The notes beneath the pieces are model-generated. The model searched no databases and had not been told where the DNA came from. It saw only the letters and a program-made list of their open reading frames with translations. The translations under genes were made by a program, and so were the position numbers. This document shows, in pieces, positions 19,800-31,032 of a stretch of DNA of 64,000 nucleotides (the first letter of the stretch is position 1; the number at the start of each line of letters is the position of its first letter). This stretch comes from Symbiodinium natans (Eukaryota > Sar > Dinophyceae > Suessiales > Symbiodiniaceae): assembly GCA_905221605.1 (NCBI GenBank), contig CAJNDS010002313.1:379001-443000 (forward strand), written 5' to 3'.

Positions 19800-22137
19800 G
19801 GAACTGAACCCCGGTGACATTGTCTTCTACCATCGCAAGCCCAAGAACTCCAAGGACTGGCAGTGGAAGGGGCCTGCAACCGTCGTCGGAAAGGAGCACC
19901 AGAGTCTCTGGGTTTCGCATGCGGGAAGGTGCCACCTTGTCGCTCCTGAACATATACGGCGAGCCACGAACGAAGAGGTCGGTAGCGCCTTTGTGCTCCG
20001 TGCGACAAAAGACGATTTGGAAAAGCTGATTGAGTACGACGAGAACGACCCCGACATGTTCAACGGTGAAGACGAACACCCACTTGAAGAAGGAGAACAA
20101 CAGCAAGATGATGAGGAAGGGGAAGAAGACATCACCCTAGAGGAGATTGAGAAGGGGGAAGGGCTCCTTGACGGTGATGACGCTCCCCAAGTGCTCCGGT
20201 TGTCTGAGGACAACGATTACGGCCCAGTTCCTCGGCGACTACGGACCAAGCAGGCCCCCGGGAAGGGAAGTGCACCCTATCAAGCGAACATGGTACGCCG
20301 GGCAACGACGGAACGTGGTCGGCAAAAACAGCTCGAAAAGGAGCTTCCATGGAGCTACATCCCCGATGACCAGAAGGAGGCCTTCCGCAGTGCAGAACAA
20401 AAGCAGTGGCGCGAACATGTGGACCACAACGCAGTCGAACCGATGAGCGTCGAGGAAAGCAGGCGCATCATGAAGCAGCTTCCTGACCGAGTCCTTCCTA
20501 GCCGGTTTGCCTACCGTGACAAAAATTGGGCCAAGCGTAAGGGGAACAAGGAGATCCCGTGGAAGCACAAGGCGCGCCTTGTGATTGGGGGGCACGTTGA
20601 CCCCGACCTTCATCTCGGCCTCAACACCAGCGCCCCGACGGTTTCAAGACAAGGAATCCTGTTGCTGCTTCAGATACTGGCTTCCAATCTTCAGAACAAC
20701 TGGACGGCGAGCGCTGGCGACATCACTGCCGCTTTTCTCAACGGAGAGTTGCTCAGCAGGGAGCTTTATATCAAACAGCCCAAGTCTGGTTTGGGAAATC
20801 TGCATCCGGAACAAATCGTGAAGCTGACCAAAGGAGTCTTTGGTCTTGTAGACAGTCCACATGCTTGGTGGGCCAAGCTTCGAGGCTCCATGTTGGACCT
20901 ACGTGTAGAGCTTGGGAATGGGCGCGTGGCACGCTTCACTCAGTGTCCATTGGACCCGTGCATATTTCAGCTCCGAGAGATAACGAACCCCGAGGATGAC
21001 CATGACGAAGATCTCGGACCACCCCTCTGCTACGTGGCCGTTCACGTCGATGACTTGCTGGTTATCGGGCAAAGGGAAGTCAGCGCAAAGGTGAAAGAAG
21101 GGTTGTCGCGGGTTTTTCCGGTTGAGGATTGGGAGCAAGATGCCTTCGAGTACATTGGGTCCTACATCGAGGTTAAGGAGAATGAGGTCACGATCACGCA
21201 AGGACACTATGCGGAAACTCGGCTCTTCGAGATCGAGATCAAACCTGGGCAAAGGGACGAGGATGCGGCTACACCAGAACAATGCGCAGACAACCGCTCG
21301 TGGGTTGGCGCCCTATCATGGATGGCGGGCCAGACAAGACCAGACCTTCAGACTGGGGTCTCCATGGCCCAGCAACTTCAGAAGGCCCCACTGGTTGAGG
21401 ACCTGCGGTTCAGCAACCAACTTGCAAGGCGAGCTCGTGAGCATTGCCAACGTGGGGTGAGCTTACGCCCCATCGACTTCCAGAAGGCGGTCCTCTTGGT
21501 GTACCACGACGCCGCGTGGTCAAACGCACCACAAGATCCGGAAGATCCCTTCTACATGTTGACGCCGGAAGAGGAAGATCTCGGACGGATCCGAGACGGA
21601 CCTTTTGCGACTCGGGAACGCAAGGCTAAGAGGAACACGTCGAGAATATCCTCGCAACTTGGCGGCCTCTACTTGCTCACGGACGAGGAGGTGCTCCATG
21701 GAGGAAGTCACAAAGCAAGCTTGTTGGATTGGAAAAGTGCAGCATGCGCGAGGGTGTGCAGATCAACTTTCGCCGCGGAGACGATGTCATGCGCTGGGGC
21801 GATCGAGAATGCCGAGTACATCATGCTCTTCCTGGAGACGCTGCTCAAAGGAAACCTTCAACGACGTGGAGCCCGACTACGACTACGACTCATGACGGAC
21901 TGCCGTAGTTTATACGACTGCCTCCATAAAGAAGGCATACCTAGAGTACCAGCGGATCATCGCCTTGCGATAGACCTTGCTGCCATTAGGCAAGACGTTG
22001 GCCGATTGAAGGCCAAGCTCTTTTGGGTCCCCACCACCCTGCAGTACAGCGACATCTTGACCAAGCCTCTTAAGGCACACGGGTGGTGGGAGGCAATCTG
22101 CAACGAAATCACGTTGCCTTTCACAGAGAAGAGGTAG
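19729..22137 (+). CDS. Copia pol, part 2: integrase C-terminus, reverse transcriptase, RNase H
   Basis: Continues the integrase after a +1 frame change near 19,738. The first residues (RRALLQRSRVAIEELNPGD…VVGKEHQSLWVSHAGR) are the usual integrase C-terminal/GPA region. An acidic linker follows. RT covers about 20,500-21,250, with IPWKHKARLVIGG, GDITAAFLNGEL (motif A), a VDDLLVIG catalytic box near 21,045 and an FGLVDSPHAWW region. RNase H covers about 21,490-22,080, with YHDAAWSN, AAETMSCAGAIENAEY, TDCRSLYD and the terminal ILTKPL motif. All catalytic acids looked for are present, so RT/RNase H itself seems intact. Confidence 0.92.
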   Translation: MLTSDVKVTQSRRALLQRSRVAIEELNPGDIVFYHRKPKNSKDWQWKGPATVVGKEHQSLWVSHAGRCHLVAPEHIRRATNEEVGSAFVLRATKDDLEKLIEYDENDPDMFNGEDEHPLEEGEQQQDDEEGEEDITLEEIEKGEGLLDGDDAPQVLRLSEDNDYGPVPRRLRTKQAPGKGSAPYQANMVRRATTERGRQKQLEKELPWSYIPDDQKEAFRSAEQKQWREHVDHNAVEPMSVEESRRIMKQLPDRVLPSRFAYRDKNWAKRKGNKEIPWKHKARLVIGGHVDPDLHLGLNTSAPTVSRQGILLLLQILASNLQNNWTASAGDITAAFLNGELLSRELYIKQPKSGLGNLHPEQIVKLTKGVFGLVDSPHAWWAKLRGSMLDLRVELGNGRVARFTQCPLDPCIFQLREITNPEDDHDEDLGPPLCYVAVHVDDLLVIGQREVSAKVKEGLSRVFPVEDWEQDAFEYIGSYIEVKENEVTITQGHYAETRLFEIEIKPGQRDEDAATPEQCADNRSWVGALSWMAGQTRPDLQTGVSMAQQLQKAPLVEDLRFSNQLARRAREHCQRGVSLRPIDFQKAVLLVYHDAAWSNAPQDPEDPFYMLTPEEEDLGRIRDGPFATRERKAKRNTSRISSQLGGLYLLTDEEVLHGGSHKASLLDWKSAACARVCRSTFAAETMSCAGAIENAEYIMLFLETLLKGNLQRRGARLRLRLMTDCRSLYDCLHKEGIPRVPADHRLAIDLAAIRQDVGRLKAKLFWVPTTLQYSDILTKPLKAHGWWEAICNEITLPFTEKR

Positions 22138-22144
22138 AGGGGAG
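22125..22144 (+). promoter_or_regulatory. Probable polypurine tract
   Basis: AGAGAAGAGGTAGAGGGGAG, all purine but one T, overlaps the pol stop codon and lies 10 bp before the 3' LTR. The gap to the LTR is longer than usual. Confidence 0.5.
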
Positions 22145-22154
22145 TTTTGAGCAG

Positions 22155-22281
22155 TGTAAATCTGTGAAGGTGTATAGTTTCTCCCCGATCCCTCCCGTAG
22201 TTTCCTTCGCTCGCCGCAGGCACAAGGGTTTTGTTTGCGCGATGAAAACGCGCTACTGCTGCCTACTTTAGGCGTCTTAGA
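22155..22281 (+). repeat. 3' LTR of the copia element
   Basis: Identical at all 127 positions to 12777-12903. It is followed at once by TTTAGGGTTTAGGG, the continuation of the telomere-type tract at the left flank. Confidence 0.93.
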
Positions 22282-22800
22282 TTTAGGGTTTAGGGTTTAG
22301 GCAAGTTTAGGGTTTAGGCTACCTTCAGCCACGGCCTCTTTGCAACTTCACCCGAGTGCAATGCCCCGCACACTCCCGTTTTGGAGCCCTAGAAGCGTGC
22401 CCAAAAGCAGCGACGGCAGCTAGGATCCCCGTCCCCCCCCCCCCCCCCCCCCCCCTAAACCCTAAACCCTAAACCCTAAACCCTAAACCCTAAACCCTAA
22501 ACCCTAAAAACCTAAACCCTAAAAATAAAAACCCTAAACCCTAAACCCCCCACCCCCCAGGAGCCGCGTGCTGGGCCCGCAGAAGCGCCGGGCGGACTGG
22601 TCCGACTCAGAGGGCACGCAGAGATCCGAGGCTTGGGCTCGGGCTTCGATGGTTTAAGGGACAGTTTAGGGGTTTAGGGGTTTAGGGGTTTAGGGTTTAG
22701 AGGTTTAGGGCATAGGAGTTTAGGGGTTTAGAGGTTTAGGGGTTTAGGGGTTTAGGGGTTTAGGGTATAGGAGTTTAGGGGTTTCGGGTTTAGAGGTTAT
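22282..22800. repeat. Telomere-type repeats with C23 tract and octamer TTTAGGGG variants
   Basis: Short TTTAGGG run at 22282-22299. C23 (22433-22455) runs directly into CCCTAAA units to 22545. A series of TTTAGGGG/TTTAGAGG/ATAGGAG octamers covers 22663-22806. The octamer series differs from the heptamer arrays elsewhere. Confidence 0.85.
22561..22621 (+). CDS. Possible exon, basic/acidic
   Basis: After a pyrimidine-rich acceptor (CACCCCCCAG) the sequence reads SRVLGPQKRRADWSDSEGTQ with clear third-position G/C bias, then loses it. A second similar piece follows at 22971. Their compositions match (charged, Ser/Asp/Glu), so they may belong to one gene, but no phase-consistent donor is obvious. 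Confidence 0.25.
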
Positions 22801-22970
22801 AGGGGTTTAGGGTGCCGCGGTCTAAGGAGAGGGGGGGACGCCCCCGAAAGACCTGAAGCAAAAAGTTGGGTGTAGGGGTTTAAGGGTAGCTGTGGGGAAT
22901 TGTGGGATCCAGGGGTCTCAGAAGGGCCCTGAGGTTGACCTGGGCTTAGGGCTGGAAATTTTGCCGGCAG

Positions 22971-23042
22971 GAGGACTCGGACAGCGACAGCGCCGGCAGC
23001 GAGGCGAACGAGCAGCTGCCTAAGAGCCGATTTGTTTCTTGA
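22971..23042 (+). CDS. Possible last exon, acidic Ser/Asp-rich
   Basis: Starts right after GCCGGCAG and reads EDSDSDSAGSEANEQLPKSR before TGA at 23040-23042. The composition resembles the disordered acidic tail of a nuclear protein. Supported only by composition, the acceptor and the stop. Confidence 0.25.
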   Translation, partial: EDSDSDSAGSEANEQLPKSRFVS

Positions 23043-24157
23043 AGAGCTCAGGGTTTTTGGGTTTGTTTGGGTTTGCGCCCGAGTCCAGGTCAGGGTTTAG
23101 GATCGGGCGCGTACGCGGGTTCACCATGGTTCACCGCACATTCCTCGCATTCGATACGAGCCATGCGTCTCGCGGCACGAAGAGGCGAAGCGAACCTTGG
23201 ACAAGTGCTGTCGAATTCGTGCAATGATGCACGAAACTGCAGAACAGCACCACAGTACCATCACTTTAGTTCTACAGCAGATGGCCACATTGACGTAGAT
23301 ACTCTGAGACATCAGAAGGCTGCTGACATGTCCGGGCAACTGCGGCTGCAGGTACGCAGAAGGTCTGGGCGTCGCAGATCGGAAGCGATGCTGCCAGCAA
23401 AGTGCCAGCCAGTTCGAGTTTGATCACCATCCGAGGGAGGACGCGGGCTCTACAAGAATGAGTACAACAAGCTTTGGGAGGTTGGGGCGTCAGACTCACT
23501 TACAAAGTATCAGGGTCTGTGCTGGACCTTCAGTTTCATGGGCACCAGCATCAGCGCAACGCAGGCTCCTAGACGTGCTGGAGCACGACTTCCAAGTTGT
23601 TCAATGGGTCGGATGTACTATTTTGTTTGCGCTGCGGTGTGCAGGAGTATTTCGAGGAGCCAAAGTCCTATCAGGGAGACGCCAGCAGGTGGCTGCTCAT
23701 CGTTTTTGCAGTGGAGGGTGCTTAATTCGTGACCCCCAGCCCTTAGCCCGATATACACAAGAAACCCACTCACCCACCCACCCCCAAACATGGAAGACCC
23801 TCAATTTCCGAAGCCCAACTCCCCCCAAAACTGCTTAGCAGCCGAGCCTCAGACCCCCCTATAAACCCTCTCAGCCCGAAGGTGCCTTGAGGTAGCTGCA
23901 CTGCATAGTGCGGACGGTAGCCAGCGGACCTTGTCGGGGGTTCTCCAAGAACTGGAGGCCATGATTGGGGGGTTGGAGTGGAGTTTCGAGGGCCTTCCGT
24001 CCAGGTTGGGTGTACCGACTCTTGGGGTTTAGGGTTCTGCTCCTGTGACAGAGGCAAGTTTTGTGGCCGAGTCGGGCTACGTGGGCATGAGGGGCTGGAA
24101 GCTTCGGAGTGCAGAATGTTTGGGAAAGAGCCGATGGGTTTGGAGGCTTTACGTCAA

Positions 24158-24227
24158 CCCCCAAAATATGTAAAATAATAGCCTCTTAAGGGTTTTTTGG
24201 GCTGTTTTTTTTACATACTTTTGGGGG
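24158..24227. mobile_element. Short inverted-repeat element
   Basis: A 70-bp hairpin: CCCCCAAAATATGTAAA at the left and TTTACATACTTTTGGGGG at the right, AT-rich between. It lies ten bases before a possible exon, so it may sit at the 3' end of an intron. Confidence 0.5.
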
Positions 24228-24236
24228 TCCAGGTAG

Positions 24237-24328
24237 TGGTTCCGGGTCATGCTGCAGCAGGTGCGCGAGGCCATCAAGGACGCGTTTTCTGGCGTGTCTT
24301 CACATGAAGCAGGGTTTATATTTCCTAG
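24237..24328 (+). CDS. Possible exon between two inverted-repeat elements
   Basis: After GGTAG the frame reads WFRVMLQQVREAIKDAF and stays open to CCTAG at 24328, the left edge of the element at 24324-24422. The first 15 codons look amphipathic-helical. A GC donor inside (after AAGGAC) would give a 45-base exon. The element that follows starts GTAGG and ends CCTAG, so it could be spliced as an intron. Low support overall. Confidence 0.22.
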
Positions 24329-24422
24329 GTAGGCCTTTGGGACATGTTATATTTTCCCTTCTTGGGTTTAAGAGGATCATATTCAGGAATATTTTTCAGA
24401 GGGTTTTAAGGGCCATCCTAGT
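24324..24422. mobile_element. Inverted-repeat element, family C copy 1
   Basis: Begins CCTAGGTAGGCC and ends GGGCCATCCTAGT, so the ends are complementary. The body, including the TTTTTCAGAGGGTTT segment, matches 54582-54673 in the same orientation. The ends supply AG|GTAGG and CCTAG|, compatible with GT-AG splicing. Confidence 0.55.
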
Positions 24423-25504
24423 CTCTGTTCTTGGTGAGTGTATATAAGGTTCCTTTTTAATATTGGTGAGTGTATGTGTTGGGTGTCCTTTTGGGGGTAC
24501 AAGAAATATATACCCTACTTCACATCATCCCTAAGCCTCTCAATGGTCGGATGGCTTGTTGCGAACATCAGGACCTCGCTTCACGGAACTGCCCACTTTT
24601 CCTTTTTGCGTTCCCTGGATGAGTCTGGAAGCTTTGCAGGTGGAGTCTCACTCTTCCAGTCACTAGTCTCGTACCCGCGCGCTCAGCAGGCACTGGGGGT
24701 TTAGGTTTTAGGAGGAAATTCAGAAGTTCTCCTAAACCCTAAACCCTAAACATAAACCCGAAACCCTAAACCCTAAACCCTAATTACACCCTAGTCAAAC
24801 CCTAAACCCTAAACCCTCGAGCAGAGTCAGGAGGGCCTCCCAGGCCTTGGCTCAAGCCTCTGGCACTTTTTTTTTTGTTTCGCAGCTTTCCGAAGCTGCT
24901 CTTGAGTCTCGTATCACAGCTTTTTCCGTATCTTTACAAGCCCATGATGCAGAGAGTTTGTAGCAAAGACTTCAGTCCCGAAAGCCTTCAAACCATAAAG
25001 GACCCCCAATACACCCCAATATTGTCGGATACATAAGCCTTCGACAGCCCTCTCAATTCCATGTGGCGGTGTCTCAGTATCAAGCATAAACCCCTGTAAA
25101 CCCCATGGGCAGTGCGGGGTGGCAAGAAACCCGAAAACTAGATTAGAGCCCCCTTATGTGTTTTTTTCATACAAAACCCATGGGAATAACAGGAATATTA
25201 TGTTTCTTAAGGTTCTCTACACTAGTACACTAGAAGACGAGTAGAGCAAAGCCTGAATACGAGAGTCGAGGAGCGCTGCGCGAAGCGCCGCCGGCTCCGG
25301 GCCCAGCGCGGGCAATCCGCGCCAGGCGCCACGGGCTGGGAAGCAATTTTGGGGTTTTCGGGTTTGGGGTTTTTTGGGTTTAGGGTTTTAGGGCTTCAGG
25401 GCTTCAGGGCTGATTCCTGAGTCGTGGGTTAACACTATTTGTGGTCTGCAGTTAGATTGCACTGCTTAACATGGGCGGTGGGGCGTTGCTCGGAGAGCAT
25501 TGCC

Positions 25505-25555
25505 TATCGGGCAGCAGACGGCAGCTGACTCCCGAGTCTGCGAGAGAGAGAGACA
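25505..25555 (+). repeat. Dispersed hairpin-GA repeat, copy 1
   Basis: TATCGGGCAGCAGACGGCAG followed by CTGACTCCCGAGTCTGC and a GA run. GCAGAC pairs with GTCTGC to form a short hairpin ahead of the GA tract. A second copy at 26596-26650 differs by one substitution and a 3-base insertion. Confidence 0.7.
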
Positions 25556-26595
25556 GAGGGCTCTAGGGCTTTGTGCGCGGGAGAGCAGCCCTGAACGGCC
25601 CCGAAGTTTCCGTGACAAACGCCGACCCTTGCGCCACTGCAGATATGCCAAACCCAAGGCCTTAACCCCAATCTGGACGTACTGTTCAGCTAGGCGGGCT
25701 GCAAAGAAAACCCCCAATCTGCCCTTGAAACCTGCGGATGCTTGTTCTCCCAAAGCTGCCCCAGGCCAACCTGAACAGGCGCAGGCTGTGGGTGCGATGC
25801 TCGGCTGCAGAGGCAAACGATCGTTTGGCGTTTCAGAGCGTCTGACAGCATCTGGCGCGGTGTTTTGTGGCTCTGCACCCGCGCTCATTATGGAGTTCCT
25901 GCCGAACCACACTGGATTCAACCGAAACGACCACACCCCCTTGCCCCAAGTGAGCAGTGCGTCCGAGGCAAGCCCGTAGCCTACGGCCAATCAAGGCACC
26001 AGAGGCCATCGTGGGGCTGTTAACAAGGGCCCTTGAGGATGAATCAAGCTTACGGGGTTGAGGCTATGGAAAAAAACAATCCGACCATGGGATGGTAGCA
26101 ATCGTACAGGCTCATCGTGTTTTCCACAGGTTTTGATGCTTTCAACTTTTCGAATCCTGTGCAGCTTTGCAGGCGGGGCTCACGCAGATCCGCGCGTATG
26201 CGGAAGCTTGGCTGCACAGTGTGTCAACCCCAAAGGCCCAAACTCGACACTGCCCGCAATGCTGCGAAACTACCCTGGGTCAAACGAAGCACCGGTGGAG
26301 GGTGATCAGCCTCTTTTTGCAGCTCATGTGAGGTTCTAGATCACGGCCCGCGGTTGTGTGGCTCATGTCAATGGTCGTTCTCCGTTGGCGTCCATCCAGT
26401 GAATTACTGATCCATTCTTCTATGGCCTCATCCGTACCTATCCCGGTTACATATACATTGAAACCATTCTCGGCCATCAACCAGGACTACTCCTCCATGG
26501 TCAACGTAGCTATGGGTCATACTGGCAAGGCATGAGCAAGCGCGCACACATGAGTCACACGAGTGACTTGTTTAAATAGGTTTAACTAGTTTAGG

Positions 26596-26650
26596 TATCG
26601 GGCTGCAGACGGCAGCTGACGGATTCCCGAGTCTGCGAGAGAGAGAGAGG
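26596..26650 (+). repeat. Dispersed hairpin-GA repeat, copy 2
   Basis: Same unit as 25505-25555 with CTGACGGATTCCCGAGTCTG in the middle and a GA run at the end. A shorter trace (GCAGACAGCAGCTGAC) occurs at 54964-54979. Confidence 0.7.
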
Positions 26651-29600
26651 TATGGAAGCGTAAGGGGTACCGAGTTCAGTCAAGCACAGTTCCATTCGCT
26701 CTTTTTCCAGCTTCTGTTGAATACCAGAGGCCAGAGAATAGCCATCACGTATGAACATGTTACCTCCATAGTCTCAGTCGCCGTAAGCGAAGTACACGAA
26801 AAGCATTGCGGGATGGCCTCAGAAATCATCCCTGTGGAAACTTGTTAGGCGTGCATGGCCGTGCTGCGCCAGTCACCGCAGAATGCGCCCGACGAAGAGG
26901 CTGCCCACGAGGTCTGCTGCAAATGACGGCACCACCATGTTGTGCAGCACAGGGTTGTCTCCCAAACCTGTTTTTTTTTGTGCAGCCCCCCGTGCCCTCG
27001 AATCCTCAACCCTGAGCTGTGTCTTTGAAAAGGCGCTGGGTGTCCTGAACGCTTTGAGCGGCCCGGCTTACGAATGCTTTGGGAGTCCTGCAGGTTGCTT
27101 TGGGGAAGATTGGGGTTCCGTCGGTGTCACCGCGTGTTGTTAGCAAATGTAGGATGTGGGAGGCCCCCCCGGTCGTTGGACAACCAAGCTCATCTGCCTT
27201 GGAAGCGTCTCTTCTGCGATGATGATCACGTCGTAGCAACCACCAGCCACCTCTTAGGCATCCTTGTTGGCCCCCAGCCCGGCCGGCACCTCCCCAAACC
27301 CTGAGGAACCAAATCGATAAATCTTGAGATCCATCCCGAGCTCCTGGGGAGATTCGTAGGACCCGTAGGACTCCGATGCTTCAGGCTGCCAAGAGATTGG
27401 CAAAGCGGAGCTGAAGGCCACGGGCATTGGCCACTTGGTCTGGGCAAGGCTGAGATTGGCTGACTCTGGGGCTTAGCTACGCTTCCCCGTCGCGGCGGAG
27501 CAGGGTTCGAGGTTAGAAAATGAAGCAAATGTTGTTGAACTATGTTTTTTAGTAACCGTGTTTTTTTGAATGACAGTAGATTGGGGCATGCGATTTTTTA
27601 GCCCCCGGAGTCTTCACGCCTTAGGCCTTAGGAGGCTGAGTCCCGAAGGCCCTGGGGTTGAGCAGCTCCTTGGTTCCGGGTTTGGGGCCTTCAGGGGTTG
27701 TTCTGAAGGGAGGGGGGTTCAGCACGTAACCCAAGGTTCCCTACTACTCCCTAGGACTCCCAACTACTCCATCTACTCCCTAAGGCTCATTAAGCTTCCC
27801 TAAGGCTTTCTAGGTCCTAGGTCCCTGCCCCCCATAAACGCCCCTCACCCAAAACCCTAAACCCTAAACCCGAAACCCTAAGAACCCTGCGTCACTGAGG
27901 CCGGGAGCTAGCGAAGGCATTCTGGCAACAGCACCGACTTTCGGCGTGGATAGCATGGGGAGCCAGGATTTCGGATTTCGAGTCTAGAGGCTTGGGGAGT
28001 CAGGTGCTTGTTGCCGGTGTCTGATTCTGGGAGGGTTCGAGGATCATGACTTTTTCAGACTTTGCACAGGGACGTGCCCTCACGCGAGAGTTCAATCGCA
28101 ATCTTCAACGCTTGGGCAGGTTGCGGCTCACGGCTTCCTTTTTGCTGTTCAACGTGGTAGCCAGTTTGTCTGTCAGTGGCCGCGCATGTGCATCCGAGCT
28201 GTGGGGGAGTATATGCCCAAAGCCTCGGCCTATGCACTGGAACCAACAACCCTAAACCCTAAACCCTAAACCCTAAATCCCCAAGAGCCCTAAACCCTGG
28301 TCCCAGAGTGCCCATCCAAGGCTCAGAAGCGATTGCCAGGTGGGGGGTCTTGTTCACGTGAGATGGTGTGCTGTTGTGGCAGGAGGATTCCAAAGCCTTC
28401 CACCAGGGATTTTTCTACCTCAGTCGCAAGACACCGCACGCACCAAACGGCAACCCCAACCCCCCCCCCCCCCCCTGACACGCCGAAAGGCCGACAGCAG
28501 GCCAGCAGCAGAATCTTAAGGGTGTTCGGGTCGTAGGGTTCAGGGCCTAGATTTCAGGCTGGCCCGTGGCCTGGTGGATGGCTGGCGGCAGAATTTGCGC
28601 GCGCGCGGGTGAGTGGCTAGAAAGCATGAGGTTTGAGCCTTTCCTCAAAAATGTTAGGGCGTCTCCTGCATGGGCTCTGGGATTGTTGGGATGGGTCTCA
28701 CGGTCCGAGCAAGCCGGGATTTAATTATTTAACAGTTTATATGGATCTTGTACCGAAAAGCATCTAGACTTCAGAGGCGACCCCATCAGCTCTGAAGTGC
28801 AGTTCATTCAGTACGGTATCGCAAGCCACAGCAATAGAATAGCATCTGCTACCGGATTACACTGCTATCCGTACTTGGGTGCAGCCTCTGCTGAGCAGAG
28901 CCAGCGTAGATGGTAACGTTTTGTTTTTTAAAGTTTATTTAGTTTTTTGCGGTTGTTTGCAAGAAAGGAGGATCTGCGCAAACCGGAGAATACCTGCGCA
29001 TGAAGGCTCTGGGGACAATTCGCGTCTCGCGGCTGTTTCTGCTGGCCTTGCTCGGGCTTACTGGGATGGCTGGGCGAGGGTTGGCATTTGACTCTCCATG
29101 GTCGTGAGGGCTTAGGGTTTTTTTTCAGGTTGAGGGCAAGTTGTTCCTTCAGTGTTCCCTCATGCAGAAGTACATGTGGGTAGTTGTTGAGGGAGCCTTC
29201 GGCAGCGGTGGTTTGAGTTCATCCTTACCACTTGAATGGCCAAAGCCTCAACTGTACAGCGCGAGGCACGCGGGTCCACTGTACAGGTGCTGGGAGAGTC
29301 AGGGAAAAAGCGCAGAAGTTCGGCCGGGTGCTTTTCAGGAATTGAGTTAATTTTGGTTCATCTCGACAGTTGAAGTTTTTGGGTCGGGTCAGCTAGACTC
29401 AAGGCCGAGTCTGGTATAGTTTCCATCGTGTCGTCCAGCACGATGGCCATCTTCCTCTTCATCGTGGAGAGGTTGCAGGTTGCAGGCTTGTCTATGCCCG
29501 ACAAGACTGGAAGGGTTGCTGACGACGTTGCCCTTGTAAGCTCGGAGTCTTGCCGGTTGCACGTTCTTGGGTTGAAGGACTCGAGCAGATGACGACGAGC

Positions 29601-30255
29601 ACTGTTGATTCGGCTGATGGCCCAGGTAATATATAAAACCGAAAGCCTACTAAACTCTAAAACCTAGTATGCCCGTAACACCCCTCGGAAGCAAGCAGTC
29701 CTGCATGGTTTGTCGATGAGGATGGCGCGACCCATGGGACTTTTTGGTTTCGCCGTGTTGGCCCAGGCCTCAGCAGCATCTTTCGCGTTCGAGGGCTGAG
29801 CTCAGTCGTTGGCTCGTGCTGCCAGTAGGGCCGATTTTTCTACATTCTAAGGGGCACGTTGTTCCGAGCTATGGGGGTAAGGCAAAGAAGGATATCCTTG
29901 CCCCCTTGTTATTGGCCGCCTCGACACCAACGCCTGATTCCTGCAGGGCGGGTTCCCGAGTCCTGAAACACGGTGTCCCAGCTAACCCAGGCGGCGTGGC
30001 ATCATGTAGCTGAAGGAGGCAGCTGCCAGAGCGAGGGGGGAGGGGAACGGATTCCGAGTTTGTGTCTTACGAGGGAGGTTCAGTCAATTCACCAGCGGAG
30101 GGAGGAGTGGAGCCTTTTTCAGAACCTTTCCCTGAAACCCTAAACCCAAAACCCCACCACCCCAACCCGAGGAAATGGGCGGTACTCTGAACCCCAAACA
30201 TCTTAAAGGGGGGATGTCGGTGGGGAGAGGGGGGGGGGGGCGCTATAGTACTTGG

Positions 30256-30330
30256 AGGTTCACGGTACTTATGAACCAATTATAACTGTACTTAACCCAC
30301 TTATAAGCCCAATAAGTACCATGAACCCCT
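30256..30330. mobile_element. Short inverted-repeat element
   Basis: 75 bp with AGGTTCACGGTACTTAT at the left and ATAAGTACCATGAACCCCT at the right (about 16 of 19 positions complementary). AT-rich interior, no coding capacity, single copy in the window. Confidence 0.5.
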
Positions 30331-31032
30331 AAACTTTTTAAACCCTGAACCCTAACCCAAAACCCTAAATAGGAAGCCCCTTCTTCACTGTTGCCAGCTG
30401 CCATTGTCAGGTGCACATGGCAACCTCCGAAGGCTGCAAGGACCGCGGTTGCTAAGAAGGAACGAGGGCCTTGGGTTTCCGAAAATAGGTACCCTTCAAG
30501 GGATTCTATTCTATTCGGGGTTAAAAGGGGTGCCCTTAAAGTTTGGGAAACGCCCATATGAGAAACAGCCTTGCCTGCACATATTCTGAAGGCTTTGAGA
30601 AGTTGTGCCTCCATGAGTCTGAAGAGCCGAGACAAAAAAAGCAAAAGCTACACGTTGCCCAGTGCATAGGGTTTAGGGTTTAGGGTGCAGATGAATCCTT
30701 GACCACGAAGGTCACAGCGAGGGAGGAAGGCCCAAGAACCGCCCCCGAACGTTTGTTCACTCCTTTTGCTTCCTCAGTGCCCGGACGTTTGCCGCGATGT
30801 TGGGAACAGGAACCCTCAACCCTATTCTCCAGTCGTACTCCGGTGCATGGTACGAGACTCCTACTGTGCTAGCTAAACCCTGAGATGAGATCTGGAGCAG
30901 GCGCTGAAAACGGCCACACGGGCCATAAGCCCATGAGCCCATGAAAACCGCGGGCGGGGCGGCTTGCCTTCGGGGTGGCCATCATGCGAGCAGAGAGAGG
31001 GAGAGGGGGAGAGAGGAGAGGGAGAGGGGAGA

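Larger units (their letters stand above)
12777..22281 (+). mobile_element. Ty1/copia-type LTR retrotransposon, 9,505 bp
   Basis: Two identical 127-bp LTRs flank a primer-binding site, gag-protease, extra cargo ORFs, integrase, reverse transcriptase and RNase H, and a purine tract. Integrase comes before RT, which is the Ty1/copia order. TTTAG stands on both outer edges and may be a 5-bp target duplication, although it is also part of the surrounding TTTAGGG repeat. Identical LTRs argue for recent insertion or gene conversion. Yet the coding region changes frame four times, near 15.66, 16.53, 16.90 and 19.74 kb. It either moves in trans, uses recoding, or carries sequence errors. The cargo (SAP/ExoX-like, methyltransferase-like and 2OG-Fe(II)-like segments) makes it far longer than a plain copia element of about 5 kb. 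Confidence 0.93.

Noticed and set aside
24845-24857. CCTTGGCTCAAG as a leader relict
   Set aside because: Only about ten bases match the leader end and nothing upstream resembles CCGTAGCC.
25466-25990. Overlapping 159- and 174-codon frames on opposite strands
   Set aside because: No motif, no codon-position pattern distinct from background, and the hairpin-GA repeat lies within them.
30243-30644. 133-codon minus-strand frame
   Set aside because: It runs through the inverted-repeat element at 30256-30330 and has no recognisable content.
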